A stretch of DNA of 13,275 nt from JAFDVL01 sp031398365 (GTDB taxonomy: Bacteria > Acidobacteriota > Blastocatellia > RBC074): contig JANNND010000019.1 in assembly GCA_031398365.1 (NCBI GenBank), positions 1 to 13,275 on the forward strand. The letters run 5' to 3'. The notes under the pieces are model-generated. The model did not search any database and had not been told where the DNA came from. It saw nothing but the letters and a program-made list of their open reading frames with translations. Below, in pieces: positions 6,639 to 13,275 of the stretch (positions are counted from its first letter, which is position 1; the number at the start of each line of letters is the position of its first letter). The position numbers and the translations under genes were made by a program.

Positions 6639-6730
6639 GGCGACAGTGTACCTTACTTTTTGGCGAAAACATAACTTGAATTTTTGTGACTTGTCCGCCA
6701 AGATACTTAGTTGGCAAACGAGCAACTGAG

Positions 6731-6759
6731 AAGCCTGTGAGTGAATCAGAGGCTTTTTT
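6731..6759 (+). terminator. Terminator-like hairpin in the leader of the propeller gene
   Basis: A 10-bp stem with one mismatch (6731-6740 with 6746-6755), a 5-base loop and a run of six T (6754-6759). No plus-strand gene ends just upstream: the nearest is tRNA-Leu, which has its own terminator. The hairpin therefore sits in the leader of the gene at 6807 and could act as an attenuator. A strong AGGAGGG (6766-6772) follows but is 34 bases from the ATG. It precedes a tiny frame, ATG-ATG-GAA-CTT-TGA (6789-6803). Confidence 0.55.
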
Positions 6760-6806
6760 CCCGCCAGGAGGGAACCGAAATAAGCTTGATGATGGAACTT
6801 TGACTT

Positions 6807-7826
6807 ATGAAACGAATTAACACTACTACTGCCGCACTCATTGTTTTGTGGATCGGATGTTTTGGCTTTACTCAGCTAAAGGCTCAACCACCAACACCAA
6901 GCCAGCAACCCTCTGTTGGTTCGCCTTTGGCCTCGCCGCCTGCTAAGCCATTACAGGTAATTTCTTATCTGAAAGACGGCGGACTTTGGATCATGAAGGA
7001 AGATGGCACCGAAAATCGTCAGGTCGTACCGGCTCCTGAAGAAGCCGCCATTGCCAATGCTCTTTGGGCACAGGATGGAAGCCGGATTTATTTTAATATT
7101 GATTTGAACTTGCACGCGTACGTGTTGCTAGAGCAAAAGGTTGAGAATTTTGGCAAGCTGGAAGTTCCTGAAGGGATTGCACTGGATCGACTGGAGGTTA
7201 GCACAGAGCAGAAAACCATACTAGCGCACTTGATTGATACCAACGATGCGCTTAATGCCGTGCCGAAAATTTATGCCGTAACTTTTCATCCATTGGCTGC
7301 TCGTGAACTTAGTGTAGACGAGTATCACGCCTTGTCCCCGGCACACTCATCCACGATAGCGAAGGTTGGGGATTTATCCGTTTCTCCTGATGGTCGGTTT
7401 GTGCTATTTGCAGAAGCTACGGAAAAGGACGTGCAGCTTTTTGTATCTGACATCGAAACCGGCAATCGTCATCAGGTGACAGATTTGAGCCTGCTGGACG
7501 GTTTTGAGCCAACCGCTATGCCCGATGGCAGCCGTCGCCTGATTGAAGCGACTTGGTCTCCTGATGGGCATCACATTGTTTTTGTCCCGGCGCAGGCGTG
7601 TTCCGAATTTGGCCTCTGTTCCGGCAAAATGTATTTGGTTGATGCTTGGGGCGGCGCACAGTTACAGTTGGCCGCCGCGATGACAGCGAATCTCTCCCAA
7701 GAATGGAATCAGGAGAAAAGCTTGTTGATTTATGATGACAACGGTCAGGTGGTGATTTCCGATACGCAAGGGCAGGTAAAAACATTGGCGGAAGGAACAC
7801 AACCTCAATGGCAACCCCGTGGGTAA
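6807..7826 (+). CDS. Secreted TolB-like beta-propeller (PD40 repeat) protein
   Basis: A 339-residue exported protein. The signal peptide is about residues 1-26 (hydrophobic core AALIVLWIGCFGF, cleavage after KAQ or LKA), followed by a Pro/Ser-rich linker to about 48. The rest carries repeated blades of the PD40/WD40-like type: GGLWIMKEDGTENRQVV, VSPDGRFVLFAEA with LFVSDIETGNRHQVTD, and WSPDGHHIVFVP with MYLVDAWGGAQLQL. These resemble TolB C-terminal repeats. TolB's own N-terminal domain and the tol-pal genes are absent, so it is not TolB itself. Two Cys in ACSEFGLCSG may form a disulfide. It probably binds a protein or ligand in the periplasm. ATG 6807 has only a weak ribosome site. Confidence 0.8.
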   Translation: MKRINTTTAALIVLWIGCFGFTQLKAQPPTPSQQPSVGSPLASPPAKPLQVISYLKDGGLWIMKEDGTENRQVVPAPEEAAIANALWAQDGSRIYFNIDLNLHAYVLLEQKVENFGKLEVPEGIALDRLEVSTEQKTILAHLIDTNDALNAVPKIYAVTFHPLAARELSVDEYHALSPAHSSTIAKVGDLSVSPDGRFVLFAEATEKDVQLFVSDIETGNRHQVTDLSLLDGFEPTAMPDGSRRLIEATWSPDGHHIVFVPAQACSEFGLCSGKMYLVDAWGGAQLQLAAAMTANLSQEWNQEKSLLIYDDNGQVVISDTQGQVKTLAEGTQPQWQPRG

Positions 7827-7868
7827 GGTTTTAGGCAGCGAGTTTTGGCTTGGAAGTAATCAAGCGGT

Positions 7869-8204
7869 TTATACATGGGGAGTAACGTTTTTCCGTTCGA
7901 AGGCAATTGCAGCGCCCGTATTGCCTTCGGCATGGTGGACAGTTTCAGTGCGCACTACTCTACCGCGAAAATAGGTTGCCACACCTTTGTAAGGGTCATT
8001 GCTTTCCAAAATGACGATCAATTCTACATTCTGTTCTAAAATCAGCAGATCATCCGTTAGTACATAGGCGCCACCTCCGCTTAAATTCCATAAGCGAGCA
8101 TCCCGCTCGATAATTCCGCCGAGTGAATCCTTCCACCTAATTTTGGCGGGAATGTCTAACTGAACGCGGTGTTCGCCTCTTCTCTCAATTGTTTCAATTG
8201 TCAT
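7869..8204 (-). CDS. PilZ-domain protein (probable c-di-GMP receptor)
   Basis: A 111-residue single-domain cytoplasmic protein. The c-di-GMP-binding RxxxR is present at RGEHR (R9, R13). The second motif appears as NLSGGG (N40, S42, G45), where many relatives have Asp in place of Asn. Beta strands such as VELIVIL and GRVVRTE fit the PilZ barrel. It is expected to sense cyclic di-GMP and act through an unknown partner in motility, exopolysaccharide or similar surface functions. ATG 8204 lacks a clear Shine-Dalgarno. It converges with the propeller gene, leaving 42 bases between stops, and is divergent from the VWFA gene. Confidence 0.87.
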   Translation of the reverse strand: MTIETIERRGEHRVQLDIPAKIRWKDSLGGIIERDARLWNLSGGGAYVLTDDLLILEQNVELIVILESNDPYKGVATYFRGRVVRTETVHHAEGNTGAAIAFERKNVTPHV

Positions 8205-8376
8205 AATCTGATTTGTTTAGGAGTCAGGGACTAAATGGATTGCTCTGGATTGCGGGGTACAATCGTTATTGAAGGGGCGGCATAGTAACTAACTGAAATC
8301 GTTTAAAAATGCAACTCTTCCAGCGTACGTACCGCTTGAAGTTTTTCGATTCGGGCATTTTCTCCTAATAATTTTG

Positions 8377-8385
8377 TGCTACAAT
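8377..8385 (+). promoter_or_regulatory. Extended -10 promoter for the VWFA gene
   Basis: TGC followed by TACAAT (8380-8385) is an extended -10 element. The -35 region about 17 bases upstream is poor. A second TACAATCG occurs at 8258-8265, also without a good -35. The 282-base gap 8205-8486 otherwise holds nothing I can identify. Confidence 0.4.
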
Positions 8386-8486
8386 CGTGACACCAGTTGC
8401 GTTAAACTTTCTGCTCTGACACGGATACACAATGGACTGAAAAAGCCGTTTGCTCATCGGTGCTGCGATTTTTCAGGGGGGTAATC

Positions 8487-9506
8487 ATGCTGAAAAATGC
8501 CTTTTCCCGGCTTGTCTTTTGTTTTGGGTTGTTGCTATGTGTAGTAGGAATTTTTGCACAGCAAAACTCAACGCCTACGCAACCTCAAGCTACACCTAAA
8601 AAACCTGATGAAGCGCCTGCACCACAACAGCCGCCAACCAAACGCAACGAAGGTAAAGCTCAAAATGAACCTATCGTTAAAAGCCTGACTGAAGTTGTTA
8701 CTCTTTCAGTGACGGTGACTGACCCTTACAGTCGTCTTGTCACAGGATTAGATAGCCGTCACTTTGAAGTCTTCGAAGACAAAGTCAAACAAGACATTGC
8801 CTTTTTTAGAGATGAAGATGTACCGGTCAGTGTTGGCATTATCTTTGATGTATCTGGCAGCATGAAAGGCAAAGTTGATCGTGCGCGCGAGGCCCTGAAA
8901 GCCTTTGTCCAAACTTCTCACGATCAGGATGATTTCTTCTTAATTGGATTTAATCAGCGCGCCAATCTGGTCGCAGAATTTACCGACGGCGATACCTTAA
9001 TTAATAAGCTTATGATGATTGATCCCAAGGGCCAAACGGCGCTTTATGACGCTTCTTACTTAGGACTGGAAAAGGTAAAACAAGGTCGCCATCAGAAACG
9101 TGCGATTCTGCTCATCTCTGATGGACAGGACAATTCTTCGCGCTATACCTATGGTGAGTTGCGCAAGATGCTGAAAGAGGCCAACGTCCAAATTTATAGT
9201 ATCGGCATTGTCGAGATGGGTGGAGGAGCAGGTGGGTCGCTGGATTTACAAGGCCAGGGAATTCTCGAAGAAGTTTCCCAAACAACGGGCGGCAAGGCAT
9301 TCTTTCCACGCTCTGCCGCTGAGCTAGAAGACGCGACGACACGAATCGCTTTGGAATTACGTCATCAATATAGCATTGGGTATTTACCGACAAACGAAAA
9401 GCGAGATGGCAAATGGCGCAAAATTAGTGTGAAGGTAAATCCACCGCGCGGCTTGCCACGCTTAAACGTACGATCAAAGGAAGGCTACTACGCGATTCCG
9501 CAGTAG
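8487..9506 (+). CDS. Acidobacterial VWFA-related domain protein
   Basis: A 339-residue secreted protein. It has a signal peptide (about 1-24, ending GIFAQ), then a Pro/Gln/Lys-rich linker to about 65. Next comes a beta-strand block (VTLSVTVTDPYSRLVTGL, HFEVFEDKVKQDI), and from about 115 a von Willebrand factor A domain. The metal-binding MIDAS residues are intact: DVSGS (D121, S123, S125), the Thr in GQTALYDA and the Asp in LISDGQDN. The ending (HQYSIGYLPTN, then LNVRSKEGYYA) is typical of the acidobacterial VWFA-related family (I recall it as TIGR03436). Many copies usually occur per genome; the role is unproven but protein-protein adhesion in the envelope is likely. The frame opens at GTG 8460, but ATG 8487 follows an AGGGGGG ribosome site and gives a clean signal peptide. 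Confidence 0.92.
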   Translation: MLKNAFSRLVFCFGLLLCVVGIFAQQNSTPTQPQATPKKPDEAPAPQQPPTKRNEGKAQNEPIVKSLTEVVTLSVTVTDPYSRLVTGLDSRHFEVFEDKVKQDIAFFRDEDVPVSVGIIFDVSGSMKGKVDRAREALKAFVQTSHDQDDFFLIGFNQRANLVAEFTDGDTLINKLMMIDPKGQTALYDASYLGLEKVKQGRHQKRAILLISDGQDNSSRYTYGELRKMLKEANVQIYSIGIVEMGGGAGGSLDLQGQGILEEVSQTTGGKAFFPRSAAELEDATTRIALELRHQYSIGYLPTNEKRDGKWRKISVKVNPPRGLPRLNVRSKEGYYAIPQ

Positions 9507-9513
9507 CAAGTTG

Positions 9514-10632
9514 TTACCAATCGGTCAAACCTAACAAACGCAACGACTGGGCCGTAGCATAGCCAGTGACAGCAATTTTGTGGGTTTCCTGAAATCTCCG
9601 CATCGCCTCAATAGTTAAGTCATCGTACTGTCCATTAATTTCACCCACGTAATATCCTTTTTTTGCCAAAGCTTCCTGAATCTGTTTGATTCGTTCCATG
9701 TCCATTTTCGCCACATCCACCTTTTTACGAGGATGACTGTGTATGCTGGAGACTGGTACGGGTTTCACCTCGGAACGTAATACTTCATTTAATCGCCCTG
9801 CTTCAGGAGAGTCGTGTTCGAATACATCAATTACGTCCGGGCCATGATCCTGTGGTGGTGGCGCATCAAAAGATGTACCGGAAACTGCGCGTGCGACGCT
9901 GAATTTCAGTTCAACTTTGGGAAGGACTTTGGCAATTGGTCGCAGCGGAAATTTGACGGCGGGTAAATCTTTCGCCTTTTCTTCTTTCACCTGATATCGA
10001 AGTTCCGGTTTAGGGTCAGCTTTAGCCTTAAGTTCCAGTTTGGCCAGAGCGTTGGAATGATCGGCTGACAAGTCGCGCTTTGACTTCTTACTTTCCTCAA
10101 TCCGTGTCATTGCTTCACGGGGCGATTCTTGTTTAGTGACCTTGGAACCGGGCTTGATTTTTGCAACAGGGTTCTCAGACTTTGCTAAGGATTTCGCTGT
10201 TTTTTCAACTTGTTTTGCGACGACTTCTTTCTTCTCCACCTTTTTATCGCGTTCCCGTTGGGCGGATTTGTCTTTGTCCTTCTCCGGTTTCTTTTCGGCT
10301 GCAAGTTTAGCGGACTTGGCAGTTTTTCGATTGTCAGCCTCACGCGATTTGGCGGCAAGTCGGCTCACCTCTTTATCAGACTTCTTGTCCTGCCTGTCAT
10401 TTCCTTCTTTGCCTTTCTTGCGGGCAAGTTGCTGCTTGTTTTCATCATCTTTCTGGTTGGACTGCCGAGACGTTTTAGCCTGCTGTTTGGGATCAGCTTT
10501 CTGTGACAGTTTGGTTTTTGCTTTAGCAGCAGCTTCGGCGGCAAAGTTGCGTTTCTTATCTACTGCAAGTGCAAATGAAGAGAGGAAAAGAAAGATGACG
10601 AGCCCACATAAAGGGCGAAAGTTGGGACGCAT
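9514..10632 (-). CDS. Secreted Lys/Glu-rich protein with C-terminal peptidoglycan-binding domain
   Basis: A 372-residue exported protein. The signal peptide is residues 1-23 (FALA cleavage). Residues about 26-230 are low-complexity and highly charged, dominated by Lys, Ala, Glu, Asp, Gln and Ser, and likely extended or helical. A Pro/Val-rich stretch follows. The last 60 or so residues form a PG_binding_1 domain: IKQIQEALAKKGYYVGEING, then TIEAMRRFQ and GYATAQSLRLLGL. Such domains bind cell-wall peptidoglycan, and the long charged region may span the periplasm. No catalytic domain is present. ATG 10632 has AAGGAA upstream. The gene converges on the VWFA gene, with only 7 bases between the two stop codons. 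Confidence 0.85.
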   Translation of the reverse strand: MRPNFRPLCGLVIFLFLSSFALAVDKKRNFAAEAAAKAKTKLSQKADPKQQAKTSRQSNQKDDENKQQLARKKGKEGNDRQDKKSDKEVSRLAAKSREADNRKTAKSAKLAAEKKPEKDKDKSAQRERDKKVEKKEVVAKQVEKTAKSLAKSENPVAKIKPGSKVTKQESPREAMTRIEESKKSKRDLSADHSNALAKLELKAKADPKPELRYQVKEEKAKDLPAVKFPLRPIAKVLPKVELKFSVARAVSGTSFDAPPPQDHGPDVIDVFEHDSPEAGRLNEVLRSEVKPVPVSSIHSHPRKKVDVAKMDMERIKQIQEALAKKGYYVGEINGQYDDLTIEAMRRFQETHKIAVTGYATAQSLRLLGLTDW

Positions 10633-10730
10633 AATTGTTCCTTATAATTTAGGGGATTATTTGCCGTCACCAGACATCAGCACCCAAATCATCTGTGGTA
10701 ATGGGCAGGGACATTATGCCTTAAAACGAA

Positions 10731-10766
10731 GCGGAGGCGAAATGCTTTGCGTCATTTCACCTCCGC
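10731..10766 (-). terminator. Terminator of the TPR-protein gene
   Basis: A 14-bp stem with one mismatch (10731-10744 with 10753-10766) and an 8-base loop lies 25 bases after the stop of the minus-strand TPR gene. On the minus strand it is followed by CTTCGTTTTAA, a usable but imperfect T-run. It separates the TPR gene from the downstream peptidoglycan-binding gene. Confidence 0.7.
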
Positions 10767-10791
10767 GAATTTGCCAGAAAACAAGTTGCGC

Positions 10792-12108
10792 CTAATTTTT
10801 CCTTCTTGCCGGAGTTGCTTTTGCTTTCGTGTCTGCGTCCTTCTTCAACGCATTGATAGCCTCTTTCGACGGCTTCAGATTCATCTGTGCAATCGCGCCT
10901 TTTGCTTCTGCCACACGTGGATCGGTCGCAGGTGCTTTATCAATGAAAAATTGTAAATAGTTGGCGCCATCCTGAAACGTCTTTTCGTCGCCAAAGAAGG
11001 ATAAGCCCATTCCGTAATAAGCTTCCGCATAGTTAGGGTCTAAAGCAAGGATCGCTTTATACGTATTTTGTGCAGAAAGCATAGCGCCAGAAATGCGGAG
11101 CGCTTCGGCACCTTTGAAAAGTAACTTTTTCTTCTGCTCTGCATCATCCGTCAGTTCTGCCATTGCAGAGTAATCCTTGTTGGCGGCTTCCCCCATTGCC
11201 TGGTCAAAGAAACGTTCCGCCAACAATCCAGAGGCATCTGCTTTCACTTTGATGTAGGCCAGCTTGTTGGTTTTATTGGCTGCCGCTTTGGTTGGATCAG
11301 CCGCGCTTTGAGCATCCAATAAGGTGATGGCTTTGGTGGCATTGGTAACCGCTTCAGTAAAGTCTGTTTTGGCGGCATCGCGGAAAGTCTGTGCCTGCTC
11401 TTTTTGATCGGGCTTCATGCTGTCGTTGAGCTTTGTGACACCCCGATTGTACAAAGACAGTCCCTTGAAATACCAGAACACATTCTGCTCAGCATCAATC
11501 GCAAGACCTTTATCAAATTCACTGATTGCGGTGTTGTAATCTTTGGCATTGAAAGCGGTCTTGCCCGTTTCTAAGGCAGTATTCATAGCCTTATTAGAAG
11601 ACTCAATGTTTTCGTTCTTCTTTTTGACTTCTTCGACTTTCTTGTTGTACTCCTCAATTTCTTTTTTCGAGGGGCCAGCCGCTGCCGCAGGTTTGGCTCC
11701 ACCACCTGCACCAGCCGGAGCCGCACCGCCAGGGCCTTTGCCCATCGCGGCTTTGACCTCCTCAAACGTCAATCGTTTGCCATCACCCGCATCTAATTCG
11801 ATAGCTGGGACGGGCTGATCTGGCTTCATGCCGCCTTGGTAGAATGGGTTAAAACCATCTGCCCCGACAATAATCGTGTACGTTCCGCCATACTGAATAC
11901 CGGCATGAATGAATTTGCCCTTCTTGTCGGTTTTCAGGTTGGCGCTCCATTTAATGTCGTTGCGTTGAATTTGCACGTCTGCGTTTGGAATCGGCTCATT
12001 CGTCCCGCGTTTTTTTACTTCGCCTTCCATGCGTCCGACTTGCGCGAAAGCGCTGAGAGTTGAACAAGCGGTAAGCAGTGCCGCCGCTACGAAAATTTTG
12101 ATCTTCAT
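10792..12108 (-). CDS. Secreted carboxypeptidase-regulatory-like / TPR protein
   Basis: A 438-residue exported protein. The N-terminus (1-22) is a signal peptide ending SAFA; LTAC at 12-15 could alternatively serve as a lipobox. Residues about 25-95 form a carboxypeptidase-regulatory-like beta domain (GEVKKRGTNEPIPNADVQI, TDKKGKF, YTIIVGADGF). A Gly/Ala-rich linker (about 124-150) is followed by a Lys/Glu-rich coiled coil. Tetratricopeptide repeats then run to about 415, for example TAFNAKDYNTAISEFDKGLA and TYKAILALDPNYAEAYYGMG. It ends in a basic tail. ATG 12108 has GGAGG upstream; the frame extends to 12159 but without a ribosome site. It probably scaffolds envelope proteins. On the minus strand CGTTGAG and CTCAACG flank the leader just before the ribosome site. 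Confidence 0.87.
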   Translation of the reverse strand: MKIKIFVAAALLTACSTLSAFAQVGRMEGEVKKRGTNEPIPNADVQIQRNDIKWSANLKTDKKGKFIHAGIQYGGTYTIIVGADGFNPFYQGGMKPDQPVPAIELDAGDGKRLTFEEVKAAMGKGPGGAAPAGAGGGAKPAAAAGPSKKEIEEYNKKVEEVKKKNENIESSNKAMNTALETGKTAFNAKDYNTAISEFDKGLAIDAEQNVFWYFKGLSLYNRGVTKLNDSMKPDQKEQAQTFRDAAKTDFTEAVTNATKAITLLDAQSAADPTKAAANKTNKLAYIKVKADASGLLAERFFDQAMGEAANKDYSAMAELTDDAEQKKKLLFKGAEALRISGAMLSAQNTYKAILALDPNYAEAYYGMGLSFFGDEKTFQDGANYLQFFIDKAPATDPRVAEAKGAIAQMNLKPSKEAINALKKDADTKAKATPARRKN

Positions 12109-12272
12109 ATAGTGTCCTCCGTTGAGTGGTGGAAATAATCTTGTTTTGGCGGTGCTCAACGCCTTTCGGCATTAAGGGAATCACGCCCTGAATGCGCCGC
12201 CTTAGATTAAGCCTGAATAAAATTGGTTGCGCGAAAGAGAAAATGAATTGTAATGCAGCAGGAAAGCAGAAT

Positions 12273-12947
12273 TCAAATCACTTTGGTCGCGTACGAAATT
12301 GGATCGCGCAAACCAGCTTCCTGAAAACCACGCAAGCGTAAAGCACAACTATCACACTCTCCACATGCCTGCGCTTCGGCCTTGTAACAAGACCAGGTCA
12401 ACTGTAAAGGCGCATTCAAAGCAAGACCGCGCCGGATAATTTCACTTTTCCGCATTGTAATCACGGGCGTAAAAATTTCAGTTTGCGTTTCCGGCTTGGT
12501 GCCAACTGCGATCAAATGATTGAACGCTTCATAATACTCAGGCCGACAATCAGGATAACCAGAACTATCTTCTGCTACCGCGCCGATATAAATCCGCTGA
12601 GCGCCTATCACTTCCGCCCAACTGGTCGCAATCGAGAGCAAATGAGCATTGCGAAAGGGTACATACGAAGTGGGGATTTCAGTGGATACAAGATTTGCGC
12701 GGCTGACTTCAATCGTTTGATCGGTCAGCGAGGAGCCGCCGATTTTCGTCAAGTAATCAAGGCTTGCGGTCAAGCGTTTGGTCACCCCGTAAAAATCTGC
12801 AATATCACTGAAGGCCTTATATTCCCGGGTTGCTGTGCGCTGTCCGTAGCTAACGTGTAACATCGCAAGTTCGTCCGCTTCGCGCGCCGCAATCGCCGCC
12901 GTCACGCAACTGTCCATTCCGCCACTGACTAACACGACAGAAAGCAT
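12273..12947 (-). CDS. queC: 7-cyano-7-deazaguanine (preQ0) synthase
   Basis: A 224-residue cytoplasmic enzyme that converts 7-carboxy-7-deazaguanine to preQ0 using ATP and ammonia, in the queuosine pathway. The ATP PP-loop SGGMDS is at 8-13. HVSYGQR (about 31-37) and SYVPFRNAHLLSIA are family hallmarks. The zinc site is complete with C187, C195, C198 and C201 (WSCYK, CGECDSC). Length is normal. ATG 12947 lies 7 bases after the queE stop, so the two form an operon; the ribosome site is modest (GAGAG, with AGGAG a little further up). It ends in TGA. Confidence 0.97.
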   Translation of the reverse strand: MLSVVLVSGGMDSCVTAAIAAREADELAMLHVSYGQRTATREYKAFSDIADFYGVTKRLTASLDYLTKIGGSSLTDQTIEVSRANLVSTEIPTSYVPFRNAHLLSIATSWAEVIGAQRIYIGAVAEDSSGYPDCRPEYYEAFNHLIAVGTKPETQTEIFTPVITMRKSEIIRRGLALNAPLQLTWSCYKAEAQACGECDSCALRLRGFQEAGLRDPISYATKVI

Positions 12948-12954
12948 TTGTCTC

Positions 12955-13275
12955 TCAAACTCCTATAGTGTCGGCGCCCCAGATTAATTTATGCATCTGC
13001 AATTGCATGCGTGCGCGCACGCCGGACTGCAAAATCCACACGGCCAAATCCTTCCATTCGACAGCGCCCCAAACCGGCGACATCAACACAAATGGCGCAC
13101 GCTGGTGCAGCGCGTATTTCTCCATCACGGCAACCGCATAATCAAAATCGGTGCGGTCTTTGATAACAAACTTGATCTCGTCCTGGGGGTTGAGCGTTTC
13201 CAGATTCGCCCAGAAATTCCGCTCCACTTCACCGCTGCCTGGACATTTCACATCAAGGATTTTGATCGCGCGATT
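12955..13275 (-). CDS. queE: 7-carboxy-7-deazaguanine synthase, C-terminal part (5' partial)
   Basis: The last 106 residues of a radical-SAM enzyme that makes 7-carboxy-7-deazaguanine from 6-carboxytetrahydropterin, the step before QueC. The frame enters from the window edge, so the CxxxCxxC iron-sulfur motif is not visible. Recognisable pieces are IKILDVKCPGSGE, EIKFVIKDRTDFDYA, LMSPVWG and LQMHKLIWG, the last close to the usual QueE ending. The stop is TGA, 7 bases before queC. Identification rests on these motifs and on the linkage to queC. Confidence 0.92.
   Translation of the reverse strand, partial: NRAIKILDVKCPGSGEVERNFWANLETLNPQDEIKFVIKDRTDFDYAVAVMEKYALHQRAPFVLMSPVWGAVEWKDLAVWILQSGVRARMQLQMHKLIWGADTIGV

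Noticed and set aside
10136..10795. 219-residue plus-strand frame rich in Ser, Phe and Leu
   Set aside because: It is the complement of the Lys/Glu-rich stalk; low-complexity sequence on the real strand keeps the opposite frame open by composition.
12483..12860. 125-residue plus-strand frame
   Set aside because: It is antisense to queC, which has all of its catalytic motifs.

Overview
The window looks like a chromosomal segment of an Acidobacteriota bacterium, probably from the Blastocatellia side of the phylum. The best clue is the VWFA-family protein at 8487-9506, whose architecture (secretion signal, Pro/Gln-rich linker, N-terminal VTVTD block, VWA domain) is the lineage-typical acidobacterial VWFA-related family. 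The DUF5117-type zinc metalloprotease and the carboxypeptidase-regulatory/TPR protein fit the same phylum. Base composition is moderate and even. There are no insertion sequences, integrases, phage genes or CRISPR arrays. No stretch over 300 bases lacks a gene; the longest gaps are 8205-8486, 698-919 and 6586-6806, and their contents are listed below.

Layout. 1-226 is the 3' end of an unrecognised plus-strand gene, closed by a strong hairpin terminator. 308-5862 is a run of five minus-strand genes, read from right to left: wecB (UDP-GlcNAc 2-epimerase), a SdpI-family membrane protein, a large secreted zinc metalloprotease, an unrecognised polytopic membrane protein, and a stand-alone receiver domain. 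A plus-strand tRNA-Leu(UAA) gene (5911-5998) sits head to head with wecB. It is followed by a bidirectional terminator shared with the convergent rhodanese gene.

6073-6585 (minus) is the most interesting locus: a rhodanese-like lipoprotein whose frame is interrupted by one TGA at codon 128. The TGA falls exactly where relatives carry the second Cys of a Cys-x-Cys-Pro-x-Glu motif. The frame then runs 42 more codons through the conserved rhodanese C-terminus. A GC-rich hairpin with a G-led apical loop begins 16 bases after the TGA. This is the signature of a selenocysteine codon with a bacterial SECIS element. wecB, queC, queE and the membrane protein in this same window end in TGA, so TGA is an ordinary stop here and the reading must be local.

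The right half holds a secreted beta-propeller (TolB-like) protein, a PilZ c-di-GMP receptor, the VWFA protein, a secreted Lys/Glu-rich protein with a C-terminal peptidoglycan-binding domain, a secreted carboxypeptidase-regulatory/TPR protein, and the queE-queC pair for 7-deazaguanine (queuosine precursor) synthesis, with queE cut by the window edge. Apart from queE-queC and possibly wecB-sdpI, genes appear to be transcribed singly or in loose groups. Many are envelope or secreted proteins, but I see no single shared pathway.
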